A stretch of DNA of 60,000 nucleotides, from contig NW_019775558.1 in NCBI RefSeq assembly GCF_001039355.2, positions 64,001 to 124,000 of the forward strand, given 5' to 3'. This document shows, in pieces, positions 35,701 to 50,700 of this stretch (position 1 is the stretch's first letter; every line of letters begins with the position of its first letter). The notes beneath the pieces are model-generated. The model did no database searches, was not told where the DNA came from, and was given only the letters and a program-made list of their open reading frames with translations. The translations under genes were made by a program, and so were the position numbers. This stretch comes from Lingula anatina (taxonomy: Eukaryota; Brachiopoda; Lingulata; Lingulida; Lingulidae).

Positions 35701-38700
35701 GAATTACAGCATAAAAAGGCACTGTGGATTTCTTTCATCAGACTGATTGAAAAATCAAGTGATTTGATGTGCCAAATTGTAATCACTGCACCATGAGGCA
35801 CTTCAACCCACTGTGGTTTGTTTGGATCCAACAGTTTTCTGCAGAAAGAACAACATTTTTTTAAGCAAATGTCATTTGTGTGGGAGTGTCAGCTTCTTGT
35901 CAAAATTTTTTTCTATTGTTAACCCGTTAGAATGCCTTCAGGTTCAGAAAAGCTCAAGTACTCTTGGAACACTTGAAAAAAAAGTCAAAAGCAGTTTTCC
36001 AGTATATTTGAATAGGAACCAGCCACAGGGACTTAAAATGGGGTCAAGTGGATGCAAATTTTAACTTGCGCCTTTGGCTGGATTGGGAATCATTGTCACC
36101 TAAATCTAGAACAGAATTAGACATTTGAAATTAATCTGTTGCTGTATCAGAGTATCAAAGATACTATTTATACTCATGGCCTGTTTCCTACTGTAAATAT
36201 ACATAGANTGTGTGTGTGAGAGAGAGTCAGAGTTTAAATGAACCCTTCTGTGAATTGTTTTCATTTATTGTAGCGCATCTTCATGTTAAATGCTTTTATA
36301 ATTGTTATCCAACCACTTATCTTTTAAATAATATCAATTAAGATGTGTGATTCTTAAAAAACCATCATTATTCCTGTCCAGACACAGAAGATCCAGAATA
36401 CAGGCGTGAGTTGCAGAGGCCTCCAGATATCAAAGAAGACGTCAGGGGACTGAAGCTAAGGCAGCGTGTTTCTCTTGTCCTGAACAGTGAAGCCTTCAGA
36501 GAAGAGTTGGAAGAGATAGTCGACGACACACTACAGAATGTCCCAAGTTCTTCCAGTCTTTTAGCATTGCAGCAGATTGCAGATGTTCTCATACCACAAC
36601 AGAATAAGCCTGTGTCTGGGATAAATAAAAGTGGACGTAAGTATTTACATTTGTATTAGTGTGTTATACATATATCTACATCTGGTATCTTTTTTTCTGT
36701 CATAATGAAATAAATGCATGTTTGGTTAGTTAATTCAACAAGGCAGACATTATGACATCACATATAAAACCACAATGCATAAAATGTTATTGGGGGAGAA
36801 AAAGGCAAATGGCTTTGTGCATCCCATTGAATCCTACAGAATGATTACCAATGACATGTTTTCTGAATTGAGTGCCAAAAACTCCATCCAAAAACAATAC
36901 AAGTCTTGGTTGTTCCCAAAATTGTTTGTGTGTAGGTCTTCAATAATTTTAACTTGTGTTTTTTCAGTCGCAACTCCCTTGATTTTGATAAACGACCTGA
37001 GAGGAGTTGATGCAGCCAACTACAGCAAACAGGAGAGGGTACTACGGTGTAAAGTGGCATCTTGTTACAGACTGATTGACTTATTTGGTTGGACCCATGG
37101 CATCTATAACCACATTTCGGTGAGTTTTTTGTAAAAAAATTTGGGCTACATATGAACAAAGGGATGTAAATTGATTTCTACCAATATTTATTTCGTTGGA
37201 CCCATGACCTCCTTGACCACATTTGGTGAGTTAAGGGCAGCATATATCTTGGCCCAGTTTTACCAAGAATTTAAACTGATTAACCAGAAAGAAAGAAGTT
37301 TCTTTCCCATAAAATTTGAATGGGTATTTTACCTGTGTTATATGAATTGTAATCAACTCAAGGTTTGCAACTTTTATTGTAGAGTTGACATGTTTTCATT
37401 TTTTGAAAACTCCAAGCCCTGTGTCTTACAAATTTGGCTAAACTATAAACATTGGACAAAAAGCTTTGTGTTTAGGGTATAGTCTATGTATAATGTAATA
37501 TAAGCTATTGAATATGCTCAAGGTCCTTTGTGGGTAAAAATAACTTTGTGCAACTTACATTACCACCAAAATGTGAAAAATGAATTACAGCATAAAAAGG
37601 CACTGTGGATTTCTTTCATCAGACTGATTGAAAAATCAAGTGATTTGATGTGCCAAGTTGTAATCACTGCACCATGAGGCACTTCAACCCACTGTGGTTT
37701 GTTTGGATCCAACCGTTTTCTGCAGAAAGAACAACATTTTTTTAAGCAAATGTCATTTGTGTGGGAGTGTCAGCTTCTTGTCAAAATTTTTTTCCATTGT
37801 TAGCCCGTTAGAATGCCTTCAGGTTCAGAAAAGCTCAAGTACTCTTGGAACACTTGAAAAAAAGTCAAAAGCAGTTTTCCAGTATATTTGAATAGGAACC
37901 AGCCACAGGGACTTAAAATGGGGTCAAGTGGATGCAAATTTTAACTTGCACCTTTGGCTGGATTGGGGATCATTGTCACCTAAATCTAGAACAGAATTAG
38001 ACATTTGAAATTAATCTGTTGCTGTATCAGAGTATCAAAGATACTATTTATACTCATGGCCTGTTTCCTACTGTAAATATACATGGAGCCCTGCAAGATA
38101 GCTGGGTCACTGGTAGGTTAGGTGTCTGCAAAATGCATTTCCTGCTCAAGGTCAGAAAAGCGTAGCCACACCTTTCCTTATTTTGTAAAAGAAGAATTGT
38201 AAAGGAGAATTGTAAAGAGCATAAAAAAGTGACTCTTTTATTTAAAATCAGAAAGCAAAACTTATTTTTAATTTTCATGTCAAGTTAAGTTTCTTGTGAA
38301 CTTGAAGGCATGTGGCAACTTTGTGATAAAATAAACTTCTTTATTTGCTTGTGTTACTTGAAGTACTTTGGGCACATTTCAGCGTTATTGTTGATGGTAT
38401 TATGGATATTCCAGGAATCAATCTCTGACGCATTTCCAGGAATAATGATGAGGGTTTTTTTTTCTTTGCAACATTAGCACTAACCTTTTCTATCATAATG
38501 TGGAGAAAGCAGAGCCCAAGATTCTATCAATACCAATTGAAGTGGACTTGCCATAAATTTTGTTACTGTTCTGGTTTGCAACAAATAGGGGCTCATGCTA
38601 TGTTTTATTATGACTAAGACTAGGTGGTCTAAGGTTTGTTATAGTTTCCCTTGCAGACTACAGTCATTTGGATTTTTCTCAACCATCACTCACTCTCTAA

Positions 38701-41700
38701 TTCTGTATACACTAGGGTTTCACTGGCATTTTTCTTCTATTAGCCAAGCAGTAAGTTTTTCCCCCTAAGTTGAATGATGGTAACTGTACACATTTTAGTG
38801 CTAAATTAAATTGTCAAAATCAGCATGTATTTCAAAAAGCCTGTCCCCATTATACCATGGGGATGTCTAGATGATATAAGCTAAGAGATCCTAGGTCTAG
38901 TCCTTGGTATTTTCCGTTTATATATGTATGTATATATATCTCAAGTATGGCCGAGCATGTTGAAGAATAGCCCAGGTGGTCTGAAGGTGATTATAACAAG
39001 AGGTCTCAGGTGTGGAACTGAGCCAACAGACATGCCAGCAGACATAATGCTCACACATACATCACACTAGATCTTGGGAAAATATCGCAACCTATAGAAA
39101 GGTTAGGGTACTTGAAGCACTTGCCTGGATAAGGTGTAAATATTGATGATGTAATACATAGGTAATACATGCTGACTTGGAAGTGTTTCACACCTTAAAG
39201 TTGAGATTCTTGTCAATTTTATATAAGGTGGTGAAGAAGGCTAGGAACAGTGCGCCTCCTATGGAGAGTTGAAAATCCACTGGGTTATGTTGACAGTTGA
39301 TAGCTGTAAACATAGGCGATGTAATTTATATATATTTAGAACAAAGTCAAGTATTCTGGCACTATAATATGTTATTGCCTGTTCTGGGTTCATCGAAGCA
39401 TGGAGATCTTTGTCAACGACTGTTCATTTCATTTAACTGTAAGATGGTACACTATGTTATTGAAACTCGTACAACAGTTTTCAGTTTTGGAAAAGGAGTG
39501 GGCTTTGTATTCATTTGGAACCCATTGGCTTTCCATCTATGGCTTTACCTTCGACAATTTTTTTTCTTTCTCTTTTTGTGGTTTTGCCAACTTGACTTCC
39601 ATCTCCATGTCATGTTCCATAATGCTAAATTGCTGGTGGCAAGGATGGAGCACATAAAAATTCCATTCAAAAGCCACATTTGGTTTGTATCACAACCACT
39701 AAACCTTAGAAAACACAACATAGCTGTCATGCTTGTGTCGTTTTGAATTGAAAATACAGACCAGAGTCTTTTGAAATTTCCATTCTTTGCCTCCAGTGAC
39801 AAATTGTTTCTGTTTTGCACCTCTCTTGTTTTTATGACCAAAATTATGAATACAGTGACTGGGGTCAGCATACATGAATATGCAATTCATCACTCCATGA
39901 CAAATTGCCTCTTTTTGCACCTGTTTTAATTGCCAAAATGACTCTAACATTTCTGACATTTTTCGGTGGAACATTAGTACATTGCATTGTGAAAGTAAGC
40001 GATTCACAGCATGCTTTGTACTTGACCAGTATTAATATAACATGTTGGTTTGTAATGCACTAGTACTTTAAAGTTTCTACTGAGGTTTCTACTCAGTGTT
40101 TTGTGATAAGGTCCATATGGTCTGACAAACTATTTGATGTAGGGCAGTGTGCGCAGAACACATATACATTTCAGGTCACTGTTTTAGTGTTGATACAAGT
40201 GGGAATTTCTGCTATCTTTTAGTTTGAAAGCATTATATATGAACTAGAAATGGAAAGGGATTCTGAACGAATAAGTTTTGATTTACTCATGTTTAACAAA
40301 AAATTGTTTCTATGCTGTTGACATTCATTTTTCTTCGTGTATATAGATATGATCATGGTTCACCACATGGTAATCCCATACATGGTACTTTTTAATATTT
40401 TTACAAAACAATATTGTAAATTTACACCCACCCACCCCTCCCAATATATACTTGGGTTGATTTTTGTTTCCCTGACATGTTTAAGTAAAAACTAGGACAC
40501 CATTTCAGAATATAATGCTTTTACTTGGGTTTATTCTCAGGCACGTATCAACCAAGAACAGGAGCACTTCCTCATCAATCCTTTTGGCCTCCTGTACAGT
40601 GAGGTGACAGCAGGAAGTCTAGTCAAGGTGAACCTCCAGGGGGAGGTGATGGACCAGGGGAACACCACCCTGGGAGTCAACAAAGCTGGTTTCACTATCC
40701 ACTCTGCCATTCATGCTGCACGCCCAGATATCAGGTGCATCATCCATCTGCATGTGCCATGTGTCGCAGCGGTAAGTCAGTTTTTTTTTTTTTTTTTTTT
40801 TTTTGTCTAATCCATATGCTTGTGCCATGTGTGACAACATTGACAAGATTTATTTTGGAACTTAAAGATTGGAGATAGATAACTTCACTGTGTTGCATAG
40901 AAAAAAAATATTGATGTGGAAGATAGTGTCTTACTTTTGCCTAAGGAAGTCAAGTTGCTTGGAATTTCATAAAGGAGAATCGACTAGGTTAAGTAGATGA
41001 CCATTAAACTATATCAGTTGCAGCCAAAGAACCATTTTCCATGGAAGATACAGTGAATAGATGTATTGGATAACTTTCAGACTGTCTAAATAGTCTCATG
41101 CAATCTGGTTATGAATGCATCAATCAATACAAGATATTGTCATTTACACATACACCAAGCATTAAAGATAACATATGGCTTGCAGACAGATAAATAATGT
41201 CACTGCTGGCCTACCTTATTTTGTAATAATGATGGTAGAATTACCTTATTGATACAAGCTCCATTTGACCAAATAAGAAGGCTGAATATTTTACCTATGG
41301 TTAGGGTGTGGGCTTGGACTGAAAATCTTTATTGTCTGTGACAGAGGACTGACTGCACTGCCATCTATCAGTCAGAAATGTAGGCTTGTAATAGCCCCCT
41401 GACATCAAACTGTAAGCAACCCGCATGCATTTTGCCTGTCATATCCAAGGTCACCAACACATTACGCAAAGAGATTTCTACTGGGGACACTTGAAAGGAA
41501 ATCTAAACTGACCACTGCCTTCATATCCTGGTGAGATCAGGTTGCAAGTATGGTGGTCTTGTCACCAGGAGCCAAGTCTATATATTGTTTGCAGACCTCT
41601 GACCTTGTAGGTGTGGCAGCCAAGTAGCCATTTTCCCAAACCCCTAGCATAGCCATGAGATGATGTCTTTTCATGCCTGATTTCAGTTGACTTTGTTAAA

Positions 41701-44700
41701 AAGCAATTCTATACAATTTAAAACAATTTGTCATACTGGGCCATTCGGATAAAATACAGTTGAATCATGACTTTACAGCCCTTTAGTAGTATTGCTATGG
41801 GAACAAAAAAATAAATAAAAATAGGTCAGTGTAAGCACCAACTGTGCTCCCACCAGGTTCCACTGTAACAAATTATATATAACCGTATAAATAGTTTTAG
41901 CATCTGTGAACTATAGGCTCTCTCTGACCTCTATAGGCTAGTCTGACCTGCTGGCCAAATTAAAAGTCGAGACTAGAGTTCAGATATATTAAAATATGTT
42001 TGAAAGCTCTGTAGTTCAGTAAGTGGCGATATATTAATTTCAAGACAAAACTAATTTGAAAGTGACCTTTGATTTTAGGTTTTGACAAAAATGTGACATT
42101 TAGTTGCTTGAAGATGGTTTCTTGTAAATTTCTTTGACAAGTAAATGTGGTTCACCAAGTTCATAGAATTTTGCAGTGAATTCTCTTTCAGAAAAGAAAC
42201 TAAAGTCAAGGATATATCTTTTTTTTTTTTTTTTTTTTTTTTTTGTTAAACAGGGTTCTTCTTTCTTGGAAACCACAAAAGATTCCGTTTGGTGTAATCA
42301 GGCATCTTTTGTGTCCATATTCAACCAGGTCTTTGAATTGTGTATTTTGAATCATGTATAATATTTCTGACAACAGATTCTGAGAATGCATGTTTTGTAA
42401 AACCAAATGAATAGAAAGCAAACAAGTCAGTTGAATAATTTTTGTTTTTTTATCAGAATTGAAAATCTACCAATACAAATATCAAGTCCTCAGTAGATTT
42501 AAAGGTTGTGATGGCAAACAAAGATAAATAAACCAAAAGAAAATAGAATAAGTAAAGGATTTCTTGACATTTTTTCAGGTATCCATGATGAAACAGGGTC
42601 TTCTTCCCATCTCCCAAGAGGCTCTGATCTGTGGGGAGATTGCCTATCACGATTACAATGGCATCGTAATTGATAATGAAGCTCAGGAGTTGATTGTTAG
42701 GAATCTGGGACCCAACAGCAAGGTGAGGTTGCTTTCAAAAAAGAAAGTCAATTTTGTCCTATTTGCAGCTATATATCGTTTCTTAAAGTTGTTGACTTCA
42801 TTTTGCAAAGACAAAACAGATGTCATTTTAGAACCCTTTGACCCATGTTATACAAAATGGACCACCAATATTTGACAAATAAAACATTTGTTTTGACAGA
42901 GCATGTTTGAGAGTTGAGATCTTTCCATATATCAGTTCATTGGAAGATGATTTCAAAGAGTTTCGGTGATACATTTGTTATCTTAATGTTGCCAAAGAGA
43001 GATTCCTAGTGTAAATGGAATGCACTTGGGAGATATGTCTGTTTTCATAGACATGACAATTCAAACATGGCATAATGATTATGACAAATACACCAGACAT
43101 TATAAGTTTATTCAACTGTCCGGGGCCAGTTGTGCATTATATATAGCACAAATGTAAAATATTGATTTTTTGAAGCACTAGGTCAGACACTAGAGTTATG
43201 CCTACCAGTGACAGACAGAGGCAAATATATATATGCAATGCAGGCATTTCTCAACTCTCTCAAGTAACCCATTCATTAGCACCTTTTAGGGAAAAAAAAG
43301 AGTAAGACAAGAGCATGTTAAAGTAGTCTGCGGGTCGATATCCAAAGCTTTGCCAATCTTTAGTGGATCTGAAAATTAATCTCATTACATTTGTTAACTG
43401 TATCCCTATATTGATTTGCACCAGAGGTTGTTTGAGCTTGTAGGGAAGATTCAACATATTAGGCCATGAGTAGTGGCTGGTTTAAATTTCCATCTGGGTG
43501 ATGGAAATTGAGTCATAGAATGTGCATCCTCTGAAAGTTCTTAATATTAGAGAGTATGAGAGTATGACAAATCATATATCCCACTGAGACAAAAATAAGT
43601 GGTTTAACTATTGTATCATACATTCTTTTTAGTCAACAAAATAAGTGTTAATATATTTTTTAATGTAAGAAAAAATCATGTTGTTGGCTATGACAAAAAT
43701 TCATTTAATATATCATTTCATTACGTATACTATCAACCCAGTAAATCTAAATGTTTTCAGCAGTGAGTGTTTCATGTGTGAAACCATCACCTCTAATGGT
43801 ATGTACTTGTTTTCACATTTTCATACTTATTGTGTATTTGTAGGTGTTGTTTTTGCGCAACCATGGTGCCGTTGCTTGTGGTGCTACAGTTGAGGAGGCT
43901 TTCCACTATGCATGGAACCTGATACATGCATGCCAAGTACAGGTAAAAACCTTTAATTTCTGAAGCCAAAGATTGTGATATTCCATCATCTGTTTCTTTT
44001 GAGCCTAGTTTATTGATAAGGTGAAGCTTAAATGGTGCAATGTCATTAAAAAATTAGAAAATAGTTCTTCTCATTACAAGTAATTTGTTGCTTCAACATT
44101 TGCAAATATATGGAGCTGTATCTTTACCCCATCTGAAAGATTTCCACATTTTGGTTGGAGTGTACAGCATAAACAGGAATTTTGAGTTTTTCTGTTCTGA
44201 TTCTTGAACTGTAGGCCCAGTATGTTAGTTTAAAAATATCACTGAATCTTGACAATATTTGTTTGAAATGCAGTAATTTATGTATTAAATATATTTGTTA
44301 GAGCTTTTGCCTGTATATATATATATATCCTCTGTGTTATAGGTGAATGCTGCCAGCCTGGGCATTGACAACCTTATTCAGCTGAGTGAAGATGTACAAC
44401 AGAGGACCTTTGAGGTGGCCAGTCGCGGTGGGGGTGGCGTGAACTCAAAGGATGCTGGAGTCAAATGGAGGACCGGAGACCTGGAATTTGAGGCTTTAAT
44501 GAGGCATTTAGATAGCGCTGTTAGTATTTTTTGTTTCCAGAATTAAGGCCTAGATTTGTGTTGAGTGACAATTTAATGGATACAACATTACACCTACGAA
44601 AAATTTTTTTTTGCGTGATAGCTATTTAGAGTCATGAAGATATAAACTCAGTAACTTTCACCAAGTGACATATTGGTCCATATTAGAATCCAGTTTTGCT

Positions 44701-47700
44701 AGTTTCTATTTAAGGTTCATTACAAATGGGCAGGTAATTGTTGGTCTGTAGCATGAAATTAATTGAAATTGATAGAGATTGGTGCAGACATATGTTGCTT
44801 GTTTGTTGATATTAATTAATTCTGGAGAAGAATGTTATATCAAATTTGATTTTTAATTTCCTATAATGTTCAGGGATTTAGAACTGGCTACATGTATAAG
44901 CAGCCCATTGTTAGGCAACCTAAGAAGGGCCGTATCAACAGTGATGTAGAGGAGCCGCCCTCTTCAACTAACATCTCCTACATCTATGATGAACATGGGT
45001 AAGTGTTGATGATAAAGGTAACAAGATTCTGATGTACTGTATTCTTGATAGCTTGTATCAGCACTAACCAGAATAACCTTTGAATTGGATATGTTATAGA
45101 ATAAAGTAATTGTAGGGTTATGAGTCTTTTCTGAATTACTAATCAACTTGAGCCAATAAGTTTGCAATTTTGCTATTTAAATTTTTTCTTCTCAATAAAT
45201 TTATATTCTTATTTTAGTACACCAATTAAACAGATCATTGAATCAAAAAAGAAGGCTCAGAAGACAGAATGGCTGAACACTCCCAATATATATCACAAAC
45301 AAGAAATTGAGGAGATTGGCACCCCAAACCCAAAGAAAATTATCAAGGTATATATTTTTATCAAGATTTATCACCAACCAAGGACTCTTTTCCAGTCTGT
45401 TAGATTGAACAGTTAACAAAAACACCCTCATAAAGATTTTAGAAATATTTCGTGCTTATACAGAAAACTTGCTATTTGAGATTGAAATTCACAATTTGTA
45501 ATGATCTATTTTAGACATATTAGCTCGGGTCATTTTTGATTAGTTTAGCATTCATATTATTTGGTTATTTACTTGTAACATTCGAGTCTATATGCATCTT
45601 TATTTGACAATCTAGTGGGTAGAAGATTCCAGTTCACCACAAAGGGGCAGTTACATCAAGGTAGAAAACCCAAACCAGTTTGCACCTCAAGGACAAGATC
45701 CCAAGGAGTTTAAGCAAAAACAAAAGAATGTATGTGGAATTTCATTTAAAATCAAGAGATGAATATATTGTTTTTTAAATTTGTCCAGTATATTTGTTGG
45801 AGAAATGATGTTTCAGATAAATCTTTGCATAAAATGTCATAATCAATTTTACCTTATATTTTGCCCAAAATGAAATAAAATTTATTATAATCTACGAGCA
45901 GAAATCGTCTGTATTCTACACATCAAACAAGCCTGTAATACAGGACCACCTGGGTCAAACTCTGGCACAAGTTTTAAAAAATATATTTTCCTAAACTTGA
46001 ATATTGGTATACTTTATATCTATTCATAAAAGCATCTTCATTCTCTAGATAAGGAAAGGTTACTATGATGAGAAGATCACCCCAGGCCCCCAGTCCAGGA
46101 TTCTTGAAGGTGTGAGCTGGGAAGAGGCAGAGAGGATGAAGGTAAACCACATTATAATATTGTTTGAAAAACCTTTCAGTTACTTGTACAGTTTAACAGC
46201 TGTTTCAAATTACAGTAATATCATTGTGTTCTTAAACCATTTCCAAGTCTGCTTGACTTATTTTAGCTGCTAAATGTTTTGGCAATTATGTCACGTATGG
46301 AATGCTAAAAAACAGCTCATATTATATTTAGCACACCGCTCACAGTTCTTAAGTTTTGGGTTAAAAGTATTGCTGTTTAGTACAATTTTTAAGTTGATAT
46401 GTTATTAGGATATTTTGTTATTTTTATCATATTCTATGAAGCTAACATGTGATATGCAATAGTGACATATTTTCCCTAGCAGAAACCCCCAATATTATAT
46501 CCCCTATTATTTTCCCATGCTAGGATGCAGATCAGAGTGGCACTCAAGACAAAGTGATCATTGTTGGGGCTGCCTCCAAGGGCATCATCAAGAGGGATCA
46601 GCAGCACAACGCTGTGGTGTACAGGACACCCTACACACCCAACCCCTTCGACAACATGAGCCCAGAGGAAATTGAAGCCTACAAGAAGGAGGTGGAGAAG
46701 AAACAGAAGGGTGAGAATTTAGATATCAGTTTTCTTAGGTGATCAGTCTGTACCAAAAGCATTTGGTCAATAAGCTTACTAATTTTCACCAAATTTTGTT
46801 GGTATATTTGCTTGAACTGACAAAATGTTTTTCTTTAGCTCAAATAAAATTTGCCCAGAAAAAATAGGTATTGTTAAGTATTTAACATGTTCTTGTGTCA
46901 GTTTGACCCAGGAAACATTTTTTCTATTACAATAGATTAATATTTATTCAAGATTAAAAGATTTTTTCAGGTTCATACCGAGTTATTTACTAGTATTATA
47001 ATGTACAAGTCCAAAATGTCAAATTTATCCAAATTTGTAAATGCAACAGACTAAGAATGTGTATATATATTTTCGAAAACGGAAATTAAAAATTCCAATT
47101 ATTTGACAATCATAATTGTAGAAGAACAGTAGGTTTTGGTGATTTTCTTCAACTAATTTCCCAATTTATTGGTTTCTGCTGTTTGTTAAAAGGCTTGAAT
47201 GAATCACTGTCATTGTTAATGTGTGAGTCACCACATTTCATAAAATACCAAGCATTTGGCTTTTGCCCCCAATCGATTTTAGGTTTCTCTTCTTTTCATT
47301 AGCTAACATGCAATACACAACAGGATTTATATAGAAGGACTGAATACCAGTTGCTACTGACAGAATATGCCAAGGCAAAATATTCAATATAAATAAATGA
47401 CTGGTGATACAATTGATGTAGACAGAAATCATTTTCACAAAGTAAACAGAATTTTAAAGAAAAAAAAACATTTCTTTATATTTAAGGTGATGGAGATGGA
47501 GAACCAGGTGCTGATACAGTTGACACAGACGAAGGTAAGGATGGATAGAGTACTCTGTGGTAAAATCTCTGCTGTCCCTTCCACAGCACAAATATTTTGG
47601 AGTGATAGATTACCCAAGTTTTCTTAGTAAGATTTTCCAGTGGGAATTTTCTAATCGTGGGATGGTTTTGAATCATAAATGTCTCCAGAGAACTGTTTTA

Positions 47701-50700
47701 AAGAAATTATTCTGTTAAGAACAGGGTTTTAAGATGGTTCACAATGTGGTTTTCGTTAATATCTGTTCCATATACTAAGATCTAAACAAAAAAATACCAT
47801 TTGAACAGCTGAAAGCTATTTTTATTATGTAACCCGAGCTAGATTTATGAGTCATTACTTTCTAAAGGTTCCACAGATAAGACATGATTGATTGCCATGT
47901 GCCATTGTGTTACACATTATTTATACAAACAGTATTCCATTTCAAATTTCTTTTTATGAGATACATTTATTTGTGTATATTTAGGGTTCATTATTATTGA
48001 TCTTGGGTCAGATATACATATATATTATATTAATTTCCTCATGCTTACTCCTAGCAATGTGAATGATTCTATAATCCCAGGGTTGCTGACATTGCACTTC
48101 TATAATACATTGATAATAGGAAAAAATATCTGCTAATTAAAGAAACCAATCCTCTAAAGTGAGAGTAACTGTCAATGTGACAAGTTAGCAACCCTGTTTC
48201 TACATGTGCAGTTAGTCTAACCATATTACCTACCACTGAGGCATGTTGTTAAATGAGAATGAGAAGTGGGGTGATTTAATGCCTTGATTCAGTCTGATGT
48301 TTTTTTTTTTTTTTNNNNNNNTTTTTTTTTTTTTTTTTTGCAAGTTTGAAAAAATTGTGGCAGGGCAGAAAAAAGTGCAATAGGGGAGAAATGGTGTATT
48401 CATACTAACCTGGGACATTTGCTTTTGTGGTTAAAATGTAGGGAAATAATAAATTGTATTGAATTGTATGAGAGCATGATGATGATGATAAAGATAGCGC
48501 TTTCTAAGCTGCGTTTAGTGATATTTGCAGTAGTGGTTGTGCTAGAGATTCTAAGAAGCTGGTTCTGACATACCCTGGGCAGTGATGTTCTGCAGTTTCT
48601 GACTACATGGCTACTATGGGATCTTGTGGTCTTCTATTTGCACGGCATAATTCAAGACTTCATGCACTAATATGTGCTGCTTTATATTGCATTCTCAAAT
48701 TTCCTTCTCCAAGTTACAGGGAAGTGTTGCTTCTGATAATTGGGCTTTTTAGAGGGGAAAGGGATATATGCATGGGTTCAATATTAATTTTCCAGTTTTG
48801 CATATAACAGCAAGACTGTTAGTTTTATATATTATTATAACCTGGCAATCAAAATTAGCATTATGCCGAAAGATTTTGACAAGTGGGACACTAATCCAAA
48901 ATGTTGAGATGTGATTCTCATGGTGTATTGGGGCTGTGCTTTGCAGTACATATTCAAAGCTTTCCTGTGCTTGTACCAATATCCTGGCGTCTTGGCTCCC
49001 TTGCTTGCAAAGTAAATACTTAAAACAAATGAAGGACACATCTATATAGAACTGTTCTTCTCTGTTGAAAGGCCATAGAGAACCAACACCACCACCCACA
49101 CCAGAGAAGAAGGAATCTGCCCCTGTGGCAGCATCAACACCAAAAGGTAGCTGTATTTGTGATGAAAGTGCATGGCTGATTCATGCAGAGATATTTTGTT
49201 AAGAACAGGGGATGGGGGAGGAACGTGATAGGGATAGAGAAAAGGAGTAGAAGAGATATCATGGATAGAACAAAGAATGATTGAAATTAGTTGATATTGA
49301 TGATAGAAAGTTGGTTTTCTGGGAAGGGGGAAGGGTCATGGTTTCCTAATTGGGTTTTACCACATTTTTCCATCTCATAGATTAGATTGCAGTATGCGCA
49401 CAGTAGTTGCTTTTATGTTGTGCTGTTGTGAATATTTGTTGCTGATGTGAAGTGTCTGCTGCTATAGTTCGCACTCCGTCGACTCCTTCAACGGGGACAC
49501 CAACCACCCCGAATCGTCACCACCGACCCAGGGGGCACTCGTTTGAAACGAACATTGATGACGTCTTTGATGAAAGAGCCCCATCCACTCCCAGGTCCGC
49601 GCGTGAAACCAACATTGATGATGTTTTAGATTCTCCGCCAAAACCTAAGGCTGTCAGCACTCCGCGGAGAGCTGCTGGTAATATTGCAATGCATGTGCGG
49701 TGGCGGCTAGGGGGAAATATATTATGTATATAATCTACTTTGTTTTAATCCAACACATTTATTTACAGGACTTGTTTTCCTCTCTGTGATTGGTGATATA
49801 TCAACTATTACTCAGATGTGTATTTGAAATATGCATTTAATCAGTATTTAATGATAATGTGATTAATTATGTTAGGTCTAATTTAGCTTTAAAATAAGAA
49901 GTTAATTGACTAGTCAGTAACTTATGCCCTAGATCTACAAAATAAATAATTGTCAAGATATTAACAAAGGATATCTAATAATAAAAAATTAAATTAAATA
50001 TTTAATACAGTAACTTGTCTAATTAGTAACAAGATATTGATAAGACAATTAACATTAATTCAAGTAACATGGCATTGAAAAATAATACTTAAGGGTTTGT
50101 TTTTGTCATTTCTGGAATGGTGATAGGTAATTACTACTACTGTTATAATTATGAGGGAGAGGCTATTGACATGTTAAGAAACATAATCCAGTGTAGCTTC
50201 TTTATGAACATTTGTTTTATGTTTGCATTGAACATGCATTGTGTTACATTTGCATTATGTTTTATGTTGGCATATTTTATTTGTTTTGATTATTATCATT
50301 TATACATATAATGTGCTTGTGATATTGTGTTTGCCTGTATGTTGATCCTTTGCTTGGATTTCAGTAATGATTTGACTGGTAGTATCTCTTTTTATATTAT
50401 AAGCAGTATCTCTTCATATTATAAGCAGTAAACTTTTCTTTAAGTAATTGATGTATAATACACCTGTATGTTGAACTCATAGTATCACCTATATAATTTC
50501 ACCATAGCATGTAGATGTATTGGCATGTGACTTTTGTTGTTGTATTGCATGTATCAGAACCCCCAGCTGACTTCCAGAGGACTAGCTCTGCCAGATATCC
50601 ACCCAGAAGTCCAGAGTGTAAGTGTTCACCTCCAACACTGTTTTACCCTTCTCTAATAACCTTCTAATACTTACTAAAAGCACTGTTACTGATATGGTGG

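Noticed and set aside
39297-39746. 149-codon hydrophobic frame inside adducin intron 3
   Set aside because: No recognisable protein features, sits in a spliced-out region of a well-supported gene, and composition follows the AT-rich background.
39780-39960. Pair of loosely similar stretches with TGACAAATTG and TTTTGCACCT words
   Set aside because: Similarity is short and patchy; too weak to call a repeat family.
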